64,000 nt of DNA. Origin: Variovorax sp. dw_308. Lineage in GTDB: Bacteria; Pseudomonadota; Gammaproteobacteria; Burkholderiales; Burkholderiaceae_C. Shown piece by piece: positions 37,385 to 44,633 of the stretch. Where the stretch lies: NCBI RefSeq assembly GCF_019207085.1, contig NZ_JAATOM010000027.1, positions 17,129 through 81,128 of the forward strand, read 5' to 3'. The translations under genes and the position numbers were made by a program. A model generated the notes under the pieces. That model searched no databases. It was not told the DNA's origin and saw only the letters and a program-made list of their open reading frames with translations. Within the stretch, counting starts at the first letter, position 1. Each line of letters starts with the position of its first letter.

Positions 37385-37858
37385 ATGCAAAAGATCACCC
37401 CCTGCCTCTGGTTCGACGGCCAGGCCGAAGAAGCACTCAACTTCTACGCAGCTATCTTCAAGAACTCGCGCGTCTACAACGTCAAGCGCTATGGCGATGC
37501 CGGTCCAGGCAAGAAGGGCTCGGTGCTGGCCGCCAACGTCGAGCTCGACGGGCAGGAATTCATGGCGCTCAACGGCGGGCCGATGTTCAAGTTCACGCCG
37601 GCCATCTCGCTCTTCATCACCTGCGAAACGCAGGACGAAGTCGATCACTTCTGGCACCGGCTGCTCGAAGGCGGCCAGCCCTCGCAGTGCGGCTGGCTCA
37701 CGGACAAGTTCGGCGTGTCATGGCAGATCGTGCCCAAGGCGCTCGGCCAGATGCTCGAAGACAAGGACGCGGCCAAGGCCAACGCCGTCATGTCGGCGAT
37801 GCTGAAGATGGTCAAGCTGGATGTCGCGGCGCTGAAATCAGCCTACGCCGAAGCCTGA
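37385..37858 (+). CDS. VOC/PhnB-like family protein
   Basis: The 157-residue protein matches the PhnB-like (3-demethylubiquinone methyltransferase-like) VOC fold: MQKITPCLWFDGQAEEALNFY, ANVELDGQEFMALNGGP, FKFTPAISLFITCE, FGVSWQIVPKALG. Function of this subgroup is not established. It is the third gene of the arsR operon, 22 bp after the SRPBCC gene. A 108-bp partial copy of its 3' end lies at 39434-39541, marking a segmental duplication. Confidence 0.88.
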   Translation: MQKITPCLWFDGQAEEALNFYAAIFKNSRVYNVKRYGDAGPGKKGSVLAANVELDGQEFMALNGGPMFKFTPAISLFITCETQDEVDHFWHRLLEGGQPSQCGWLTDKFGVSWQIVPKALGQMLEDKDAAKANAVMSAMLKMVKLDVAALKSAYAEA

Positions 37859-37874
37859 ACCGCCGCCTCCGGCG

Positions 37875-38774
37875 TCAGCGGCCCAGGCCTGGCGAGTTGG
37901 GGCGCCGGAAGCCCTCAAGCAACAGGGTCGCCGCATGCCTCAGCGCCGCCTTCCAGTCCCCGGGCATCGAGTTCGCCATCGAGTTCTTCAACTGCGCGAG
38001 TTGCCACTCCAGGTCAGCGGAATGCGCCCGCGCCCTGGCGAGTTCGCGCCGCAGTGCAATCCGATCCTGGGCCGCATAGTCCGGAAAGTTCGGACCGGAC
38101 ACCGGCGCACGCGGACCAGCCCCACCCGCATCGACGGCCAGGTCGCGCCCGACCCTGACCTTGCCCGGATCGGCCAGCTGTCGATGAACATCGAGCGCCC
38201 GTTGTCGCGATACCTTGTCGCCGAGCACCGGCAGCAACTTCGCGCAGAGGTATTCAGCGTCCTCGACAAAGCGGGGAAAGTCGAGCAGCACGATCGGAAT
38301 GTCGCGCTTGACCAGCGCATGCACGACCTCGTGGAATCCCATGGCAAGCAAGCGCGCCTGGTCGAGCGGATTGAGCGAGTACACGACGCCGCCCGGCGAA
38401 GCGGCCCACGATTCCCAGAGCGTGCAATCGTCCGGCACCTTCTCGTTGGCGCAGCGGGTGCGCAGCTCGTTGACGGTCCTGCTGGTTGCGGCCTCGACGA
38501 TGCCGCGCATCGGCAGGATGACGGCATCGACCACGATGTCATCGCGCGCCAGCAAGCGCTCGGCGAATTCGTAGAACCAGGGCGACTTCACCACATAGGG
38601 GTGGTCGACTCCCAGTTCCATGGGCATGTCTTCCAGCCCCGCGTTGGCGTCCTCGTCGTACCACGCGCTTCCGTACTTGCTGATGTGCGTTTCCAGGCCG
38701 CAACCATTCAGGTACTGGACCAGGAAGGTGGTCCCGGCGCGGCCGGTGCCGCCGATGATCAGGTGATGTTTCAT
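37875..38774 (-). CDS. Sulfotransferase-like protein, copy 1
   Basis: The 299-residue protein opens with HLIIGGTGRAGTTFLVQYL, a P-loop-type motif like the 5'-phosphosulfate loop of PAPS-dependent sulfotransferases. It has LPMRGIVEAATSR, which fits the 3'-phosphate-binding Arg/Ser pattern. The C terminus (about 240-275) is a short coiled coil. Its ATG overlaps the stop of the upstream APS kinase gene as ATGA (38771-38774), so PAPS maker and probable PAPS user are co-translated. Acceptor unknown; a P-loop kinase function is a less likely alternative. It is convergent with the VOC gene, 16 bp away. Confidence 0.75.
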   Translation of the reverse strand: MKHHLIIGGTGRAGTTFLVQYLNGCGLETHISKYGSAWYDEDANAGLEDMPMELGVDHPYVVKSPWFYEFAERLLARDDIVVDAVILPMRGIVEAATSRTVNELRTRCANEKVPDDCTLWESWAASPGGVVYSLNPLDQARLLAMGFHEVVHALVKRDIPIVLLDFPRFVEDAEYLCAKLLPVLGDKVSRQRALDVHRQLADPGKVRVGRDLAVDAGGAGPRAPVSGPNFPDYAAQDRIALRRELARARAHSADLEWQLAQLKNSMANSMPGDWKAALRHAATLLLEGFRRPNSPGLGR

Positions 38775-39337
38775 GAGACGCTGGCGACCTGGGCCACGGC
38801 CCGCCGCAACTCTTCGCCGAGGGATGAGTAAAGCAATTCGACCGCAAGTGCGAGTTCGCAGGTCGAGGTGTCGATGCGCAAGTCCGGATGGGCTGGCGGC
38901 TCGTAGACGTCGGAGACGCCGGTGAACAGCGGGATCTCGCCGCGGCGCGCACGCGCGTAGAGGCCCTTCACGTCGCGTTGCTCGCACACGGCCAATGGCG
39001 TGCAGACGTAGACCTCGAAGCAGGCCGGCCCGATGATTTCGCGCGCCAGGGTGCGCTGCCCGCGCAGCGGGGACACCGCGGCGACGATGCTGACGATGCC
39101 TTGGTCGCTCAACAAGCGCGCGACATGCGCCAGGCGACGGATGTTCTCCATGCGATCTTCGGCACTGAACCCGAGACCGTGGCTCAGGCCGTTGCGGACC
39201 GCATCCCCGTCCAGCACCGCAACGGCGGCGCCCTGGGCCACGAAGCGATCACGCAAAGCCGCGGCAAGGGTCGACTTGCCTGCGCCTGAGAGTCCGGTCA
39301 GCCATGCGACACGTGCCGCAGTCGAGGCATTTTTCAC
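38771..39337 (-). CDS. cysC: Adenylyl-sulfate kinase, copy 1
   Basis: The 188-residue protein is a full-length APS kinase making PAPS from APS and ATP: Walker A GLSGAGKST, LDGDAVRNGLSHGLGFS, DRMENIRRLAHVARLL, AAVSPLRGQR, and the KGLYARARRGEI lid region. It is fused to nothing and pairs translationally with the sulfotransferase-like gene. CysDN (58-60 kb) would supply APS. CysH here is an APS reductase, so this PAPS is probably not for assimilation. Confidence 0.93.
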   Translation of the reverse strand: MKNASTAARVAWLTGLSGAGKSTLAAALRDRFVAQGAAVAVLDGDAVRNGLSHGLGFSAEDRMENIRRLAHVARLLSDQGIVSIVAAVSPLRGQRTLAREIIGPACFEVYVCTPLAVCEQRDVKGLYARARRGEIPLFTGVSDVYEPPAHPDLRIDTSTCELALAVELLYSSLGEELRRAVAQVASVS

Positions 39338-39433
39338 TGGGGGCGCTTTTTCTATTGAAATGGCAAAGACACAGAATTCGCAACATATTGTAAGGAATTG
39401 CGCTGGTCAAGCTGTAACAGTGCTGGCGGCGCC

Positions 39434-39541
39434 GGCCGCATGTTGGAAGACAGTGACACGTCCAATGGCCGTCATGCCGGCGAGGCTGAAGAGGTCAAGC
39501 GGGATGTTGCAGCGCTGAAATCAGCCTGCGAAAGCGCCTGA
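39434..39541 (+). pseudogene. Remnant of the VOC/PhnB-like gene 3' end
   Basis: In frame this segment reads GRMLEDSDTSN...EEVKRDVAALKSACESA-stop. It aligns with the intact VOC C terminus at 37385-37858 (GQMLEDKDAAK...KMVKLDVAALKSAYAEA-stop) with a 6-base net deletion, including the exact stop position. It has no 5' part and lies in the same place relative to sulfotransferase copy 2 as the intact gene does to copy 1. It therefore marks the left end of the duplicated segment. Confidence 0.85.
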
Positions 39542-40412
39542 ACCCTTCATTCGCCCACTGCAGAGCCCCTCGCATCGGTGCGGCCATCCAGCGCCGGAGG
39601 CCAGCATGCTTCAGCTGCTCGACCTGCCGCTCGAGTTCGCCGATACGCGCCCCGCGCCGGTCCAGCTCGCGCCGAAGCGCAATGCGATCGAGCGACCTCG
39701 GCTCGGGAAACGCGGGGCCGTGCACCAGCGCCGCGCCCTGCCCGCGCGAACCCGCGGCCACCGCGTCCACCGCCAGGTCGCGGCCAACCCTGACCTTGGC
39801 CGGGTCGGCCAGCCTGCGGTGCACGTCGAGCGCATGGGCGGGCGAGACCTTGCCCCCCAGCACCGGAAGCAACTTCGCACACAGGTATGCGGGGTCCTCG
39901 ATGAAGCGCGGAAAGTCGAGCATCACGACCGGGATGTCCTTCTGCACCAGCTTGTGCAGGAGCTCGTGGAAGCCGAGTGCCAGCAAGCGCGCCTGGTCGA
40001 TCGGGTTGAGCGAAAACACGGTGCCGCCCGGCGTGGTGCCCCAGGTTTCCCACAGCAGGCAATCCTGCGGCAGGCCGTCCAACGCGGCGCGGGCGCGCAA
40101 CTCGTTGAGGGTCCTGCTGGTCGCGGCCTCGACGATGCCGCGCATCGGCAGGATCACCGCATCGACCGCGATGTCGTCGCGCGCCAGCAGCCGCTCGACG
40201 TACTCGTAGAGCCAGGGCGACTTGAGCACGTACGGTGCGTCGGCGTCGCCGAGCGGCACATCCTCCAGCCCCGCGTTGGCGTTCTCGTCGTAGTGCGCAC
40301 GGTGGTCGGCGTGATGCGAGATGTGCGTGTCCAGGCCACAACCATCCAGGTATTGCACGAGAAAGGTGGTGCCGGCGCGGCCGGTGCCGCCAATGATCAG
40401 GTGATGCTTCAT
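39495..40412 (-). CDS. Sulfotransferase-like protein, copy 2
   Basis: The 305-residue protein is a clear paralogue of copy 1 across its length: same start MKHHLIIGGTGRAGTTFLVQYL, LPMRGIVEAATSRT, LLDFPRF motif as MLDFPRFIEDPAYLCAKLLPVLG, and DVHRRLADPAKVRVGRDLAVDA. Its last dozen residues (near RRLISALQHPA) are read antisense from the VOC remnant, so the original stop was lost and the tail is new. It lies 25 bp after the second APS kinase. The divergence suggests an old duplication with possible change of acceptor. Confidence 0.75.
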   Translation of the reverse strand: MKHHLIIGGTGRAGTTFLVQYLDGCGLDTHISHHADHRAHYDENANAGLEDVPLGDADAPYVLKSPWLYEYVERLLARDDIAVDAVILPMRGIVEAATSRTLNELRARAALDGLPQDCLLWETWGTTPGGTVFSLNPIDQARLLALGFHELLHKLVQKDIPVVMLDFPRFIEDPAYLCAKLLPVLGGKVSPAHALDVHRRLADPAKVRVGRDLAVDAVAAGSRGQGAALVHGPAFPEPRSLDRIALRRELDRRGARIGELERQVEQLKHAGLRRWMAAPMRGALQWANEGFRRFRRLISALQHPA

Positions 40413-40437
40413 GCGTGACGGGAAGAGGCGGTGCCCG

Positions 40438-41013
40438 TCAGGCAACGGCCTGCCCTTCTGTGCGAATGGACAAAACCAGAAAATCTACTGCCTTGGCAAG
40501 CTCGCATTCTGAGGTGTCGATGAGCAAGTCGGGATTCTCGGGTGGCTCGTACGCATCCGACACGCCGGTGAAGCGCGCTATCTCGCCGCGGCGTGCGCGG
40601 GCATAGAGCCCCTTGACGTCGCGCTGCTCGCAGACAGCCATGGGTGTATCGACGTACACCTCGAACCAGGCCGCTCCGATGATGCTTCGCGCCAGCGCGC
40701 GCTGCGTGCGCAACGGCGAAACGGCCGCCACGATCACGAAGATGCCCTGGTCGCTCAGCAGCCGCGCGACATGGGCGATGCGGCGGATGTTCTCCATCCT
40801 GTCTTCCGGGGTGAAGCCCAGCCCCGCGCTCAATCCGCTTCGAACCTCGTCGCCATCGAGGATGGCCACCGCCGCCCCCTGCGCCACGAGCCGCTCGCGC
40901 AGCGCGGCGCCCAAGGTGGACTTTCCCGCACCGGACAAGCCGGTGAACCAGGCGACTCCTGGAGAAGTTGAAACCAGGCTCAACGGAGGACGGATTCGCG
41001 GGTCGGTATGCAT
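40438..41013 (-). CDS. cysC: Adenylyl-sulfate kinase, copy 2
   Basis: The 191-residue protein is a second complete APS kinase: GLSGAGKST Walker A, LDGDEVRSGLSAGLGFT, DRMENIRRIAHVARLLSDQG, VYVDTPMAVCEQRDVKGLYARARRGEI. The core is very similar to copy 1; the N terminus (1-20) and C terminus differ. Keeping two intact APS kinases, each ahead of its own sulfotransferase-like gene, points to a dedicated PAPS supply. ATG at 41013 lacks a strong ribosome site. Confidence 0.92.
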   Translation of the reverse strand: MHTDPRIRPPLSLVSTSPGVAWFTGLSGAGKSTLGAALRERLVAQGAAVAILDGDEVRSGLSAGLGFTPEDRMENIRRIAHVARLLSDQGIFVIVAAVSPLRTQRALARSIIGAAWFEVYVDTPMAVCEQRDVKGLYARARRGEIARFTGVSDAYEPPENPDLLIDTSECELAKAVDFLVLSIRTEGQAVA

Positions 41014-41090
41014 GGATGCTGTGGCGGTGGCTGAGCAACACGAGAGACTACGAAGCGGGGATGAACGTTTCGTTCCTTGCTGGTAAAGAT

Positions 41091-41119
41091 TTGTTTACAT
41101 TGGCCCGCAGTCCTATGCT
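41091..41119 (+). promoter_or_regulatory. Sigma-70-type promoter of the aldo/keto reductase
   Basis: TTGTTT (41091-41096) and TATGCT (41114-41119) are separated by 17 bp. Transcription would start near 41126, leaving a 23-base leader before the ATG at 41149. Confidence 0.5.
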
Positions 41120-41148
41120 GCTTGGCTTTTCGCCAACGGAGCCTCTTC

Positions 41149-42219
41149 ATGCGCAACCATCCACTGGGCCGCACCGGCCTCTACGTCTCGGAGCTGTGCC
41201 TCGGCACCATGACCTTTGGCGGCACCGGAGGCTTCTGGAACAAGATCGGCGAACTGCAGCAGTCGGATGCAGAGCGCCTGATCGGCGCGGCGCTCGACGG
41301 CGGCATCAACTTCATCGACACCGCGGATGTCTACTCCGAAGGCCAGTCGGAGCAGATCACCGGCCAGGCGCTGAAGAACCTCAAGGTGCCGCGCGAGAGC
41401 GTGGTGGTCGCGACCAAGGTCTTCGGAGAGACCGGCCCCGGGCCCAATGCCCGTGGCGCGTCGCGCGGCCACATCATGGACGGCGTGAAGGCGAGCCTGA
41501 AGCGCTTGCAGCTCGACCACATCGACCTCTACCAGGTCCACGGCTTCGACCCGGCCACGCCGATCGAGCAGACGGTGCGGGCGCTGGACCAACTCGTGCG
41601 CCAGGGCCACGTGCGGTACGTGGGCGTGTCGAACTGGGCCGCCTGGCAGATCGTCAAGGCGCTTGGCATCGCCGATCGGCTGGGACTCTCGCGTTTCGAA
41701 TCGCTGCAGGCGTACTACACCGTGGCGGGCCGCTACCTCGAACGCGAGATCGTGCCGATGCTCGAAGGGGAAGGCCTCGGCCTGATGGTGTGGAGTCCAT
41801 TGGCGGGCGGCCTGCTCAGCGGCAAGTACGGCCGCGACCAGCAGGGCGAGGAAGGCAGCCGGCGCACCAGCTTCGATTTCCCGCCGGTGAACCGCGAACG
41901 GGCCTGGGACTGCGTCGACGCGATGCGGCCGATCGCGCAGGCGCACGGCGTGTCCGTCGCGCAGATCGCGCTGGCCTGGCTGCTGCACCAGCCGCAGGTG
42001 ACGAGCGTGATCGTCGGCGCCAAGCGGCCCGACCAGCTTGCCGACAACATGGCCGCGACGAAGGTCGTGCTGAGCGCCACCGAGCTTCAGCAGATCGGCG
42101 ATGCCGGCCGGTTGCCTGCGGAGTACCCGGGATGGATGCTCGAACGCCAGGGCGGCAATCGCAGGAAGCAGATCGCCGATGCCACGGCGGCCCGCGACGT
42201 CCAGCCTAGTTCGAACTGA
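41149..42219 (+). CDS. Aldo/keto reductase
   Basis: The 356-residue protein is a full-length AKR with the catalytic tetrad visible: Asp in FIDTADVY, Tyr in the same motif, Lys in VVATKVFG and His in YQVHGFD. The NADPH-site stretch SVIVGAKRPDQLADN is present. It reduces a carbonyl with NADPH; the substrate cannot be assigned. ATG at 41149 (MRNHPLGRTGL) is the family's usual start. Confidence 0.92.
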   Translation: MRNHPLGRTGLYVSELCLGTMTFGGTGGFWNKIGELQQSDAERLIGAALDGGINFIDTADVYSEGQSEQITGQALKNLKVPRESVVVATKVFGETGPGPNARGASRGHIMDGVKASLKRLQLDHIDLYQVHGFDPATPIEQTVRALDQLVRQGHVRYVGVSNWAAWQIVKALGIADRLGLSRFESLQAYYTVAGRYLEREIVPMLEGEGLGLMVWSPLAGGLLSGKYGRDQQGEEGSRRTSFDFPPVNRERAWDCVDAMRPIAQAHGVSVAQIALAWLLHQPQVTSVIVGAKRPDQLADNMAATKVVLSATELQQIGDAGRLPAEYPGWMLERQGGNRRKQIADATAARDVQPSSN

Positions 42220-42536
42220 TAAGCAAAAAATACTACTTGCGGCTTACGATCCTGATCGGGCCCAGTCGACACGCGTCGCTGGATTCGAGACGGGGATGGA
42301 CCAACAACACTGTCGAAGCACCGGATGCGTGCCAACGGCAGGAGCAGTCACTTCAGCAACGGCCGCGATACGCAGCTTGATGGCTTCGACCTGAGCCATC
42401 GGCGTGCAGCGTGCCTGCACGTGAGCGCACACCTGATCCCTTCCTGTCTTGCGTGCCGGTCGCCGGGGTCGTCGAAGCTTTGGTTTCGATTGCCTCGCGC
42501 CGGAATCTTCTGTCTTGAAGCAAGGGATCAATCGCC
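42220..42536. other. 317-bp intergenic region upstream of the large surface protein
   Basis: I see no convincing gene. A minus-strand open frame here has no ribosome site and no recognisable protein. The region presumably holds the promoter and leader of the adhesin gene at 42537. A purine-rich CAAGGG near 42525-42530 could act as ribosome site. Confidence 0.4.
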
Positions 42537-44633
42537 ATGGCCACTCCGTATTTCTCCGCACCCGTCGTATTCACCAAGCCTCCCGGACCGGGCAACGACA
42601 GCTACTACGACGTCCTGTTCAATGCGAGCACCCCGCTCGGTGCGTCGGGCACCGTACTGGACGGCTGGTGCATCCAGCCCTTCGTGCGGCTGATGTATGA
42701 GAACGGCAATCCCTACAGCGGCTACGGCTACGCGGGCTACGAGGTCGCAGCGGACAACGCCTACCAGTACGCCGGCAGCATCAACTGGCTGCTCAATTAC
42801 TACCGCGAGGGCAACACCGGCTATACCGCCGACGATGTGCAGTTGGCCATCTGGCGACTGGTGGCGCAAGTCCCCGACAACACCAGCGCCTTGAGCCGCC
42901 TCGCGACCACGCATGCCGACTTCGTGCCCGATGTAGGCCAGGTGCTTGCCGTGGTGATCGACCCGGTCACCCGCGAGCAGATCCACGACCAGAACGTCAT
43001 CGTCGAGACGCGCGCTGCCAAGCTCGGCGACCGGGTGTGGCACGACGCCGATGCGGACGGCATCCAGGATGCGGGCGAAGCCGGCATCGCCGGCGTTGCC
43101 GTGCAACTGGTGCGCGATGCAAATGGCGACGGCATCATCGGCGCGAACGAGGTGGTCGCCAACACCGCAACGGATGCCAACGGCAACTACAGCTTCAAGG
43201 GCCTGACACCGGGCCTGGGATACCAGGTGCGCTTCAGCAGCCCTGCCGGCTTTGATGCGGCCAGCCCCCGGCAGGCCGATGGCAACGCCGCCTCGGGCGC
43301 CAACAGCGATGGCGCGCTCTCCGACGTCGTCTACCTCGGCGCCGGCGAATACAACGCCACCATCGATTCGGGCTTCTACAAATACGCGAAGCTCGGCGAC
43401 AAGGTCTGGAACGACAGCAATGGCAACGGCATCCAGGACGCGGGCGAAAGCGGCAAGGCCGGGGTTGTCGTCAACCTCTACGTGTGCCAGGACGGCACGC
43501 CCGCGGGATTCGTGGCGAGCACCGTCACCGGTGCGAACGGCAACTACAAGTTCGACAAGCTGGTGCCCGGCCAGTACATCGTGCAGTTCATGGCGTTCGA
43601 CGGCTCGGTGGCCACCTCCGCCAACGTCGGCAATGACGCATTCGATTCCGATGTCACCGCAGGCGGCTTCACCGGCTGCTACATGCTGGCGTCCGGTGAA
43701 ACCAACAACACCGTCGATGCCGGCTTCTACAAGCCCGCCACCCTCGGCGACCGCGTCTGGAACGACAGCAACGGCAACGGCGTGCAGGATTCTGGCGAAA
43801 CCGGCAAGGCCGGCGTCAAGGTCGAGCTGTACACCTGTGGCGTCAATGACCAGCCCGGCGCGCTGGTGCGCACGCAAACCACGGACGCCAACGGCAACTA
43901 CAGCTTCAGCGGCCTGAAGCCCGGCGACTACATGGTCAAGTTCATCGCCGCGGACGGCTCGGTGCTCAGCACCGCCAACGTCGGCAACGATGCGCTCGAC
44001 TCCGACGCGGGCAGCAACGGCTTCACCGGCTGCTACACGCTCACCTCGGGCCAGACCAACACCACCGTCGACGCCGGCTTCTACAAGCCCGCCACCCTCG
44101 GTGACCGCGTCTGGAACGACACCAACGGCAACGGCGTGCAGGACGCGGGCGAAACCGGCAAGGCCGGCGTCAAGGTCGAGCTGTACACCTGTGGCGTCAA
44201 TGACCAGCCCGGCGCGCTGGTGGGCACGCAAACCACGGACGCCAACGGCAACTACAGCTTCAGCGGCCTGAAGCCCGGCGACTACATGGTCAAGTTCATC
44301 TCCAACAATGGCACGATCCTGAGCACCGCCAACGTGGGCAGCGACGCGCTCGATTCGGACGCCGCAGCAACGGCTTCACGGGCTGCTACACGCTCACCGA
44401 AGGCCAGATCAACAACACCGTCGACGCCGGCTTCACCAAGGGTGGCAGCATCGGCGACAAGGTGTGGCTGGACACCAACCGCAATGGCTACCAGGACGAG
44501 ACCACCGGCGTGGCCGGTGTCACCGTGCAACTCAAGACGGCCGGCACCGACGGCGTGTTCGGCACCGCTGACGACCAGGTGGTGCAGACCAAGACCACCG
44601 ATGCCACCGGCAACTACCTGTTCACCGGCCTGA
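42537..44633 (+). CDS. Thioester-domain/SdrD_B-repeat surface protein, N-terminal part (frameshifted)
   Basis: The first about 609 residues are meaningful. The N-terminal domain (about 1-160) has Cys45 in DGWCIQP and VQLAIW (Gln102), the Cys and TQxA-like Gln of thioester (TED) domains that form an internal Cys-Gln bond and attach covalently to host surfaces. SdrD_B-type repeats follow, each starting (A)xLGDxVWxDxNxNGxQD and ending VDAGF. Near 44361-44366 the sequence lacks one base compared with the previous repeat (GACGCCGCAGC where GACGCCGGCAGC is expected), and this frame then runs into nonsense to 44633. The original protein continues in the next frame. There is no classical signal peptide, which suggests type I secretion. 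Confidence 0.8.
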   Translation: MATPYFSAPVVFTKPPGPGNDSYYDVLFNASTPLGASGTVLDGWCIQPFVRLMYENGNPYSGYGYAGYEVAADNAYQYAGSINWLLNYYREGNTGYTADDVQLAIWRLVAQVPDNTSALSRLATTHADFVPDVGQVLAVVIDPVTREQIHDQNVIVETRAAKLGDRVWHDADADGIQDAGEAGIAGVAVQLVRDANGDGIIGANEVVANTATDANGNYSFKGLTPGLGYQVRFSSPAGFDAASPRQADGNAASGANSDGALSDVVYLGAGEYNATIDSGFYKYAKLGDKVWNDSNGNGIQDAGESGKAGVVVNLYVCQDGTPAGFVASTVTGANGNYKFDKLVPGQYIVQFMAFDGSVATSANVGNDAFDSDVTAGGFTGCYMLASGETNNTVDAGFYKPATLGDRVWNDSNGNGVQDSGETGKAGVKVELYTCGVNDQPGALVRTQTTDANGNYSFSGLKPGDYMVKFIAADGSVLSTANVGNDALDSDAGSNGFTGCYTLTSGQTNTTVDAGFYKPATLGDRVWNDTNGNGVQDAGETGKAGVKVELYTCGVNDQPGALVGTQTTDANGNYSFSGLKPGDYMVKFISNNGTILSTANVGSDALDSDAAATASRAATRSPKARSTTPSTPASPRVAASATRCGWTPTAMATRTRPPAWPVSPCNSRRPAPTACSAPLTTRWCRPRPPMPPATTCSPA
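43731..44440 (+). repeat. Two near-identical 354-bp SdrD_B coding repeats
   Basis: The units starting at 43731 and 44085 are nearly identical in DNA for most of their length, well beyond the protein-level similarity of the other repeats. This implies recent duplication or gene conversion. The frameshift lies in the second unit. Elsewhere the repeats near 44447 and 45229 also resemble each other closely. Confidence 0.8.

Noticed and set aside
42244..42561. Minus-strand open frame upstream of the surface protein gene
   Set aside because: No ribosome site, no recognisable protein, and it overlaps the expected promoter and start region of the adhesin.
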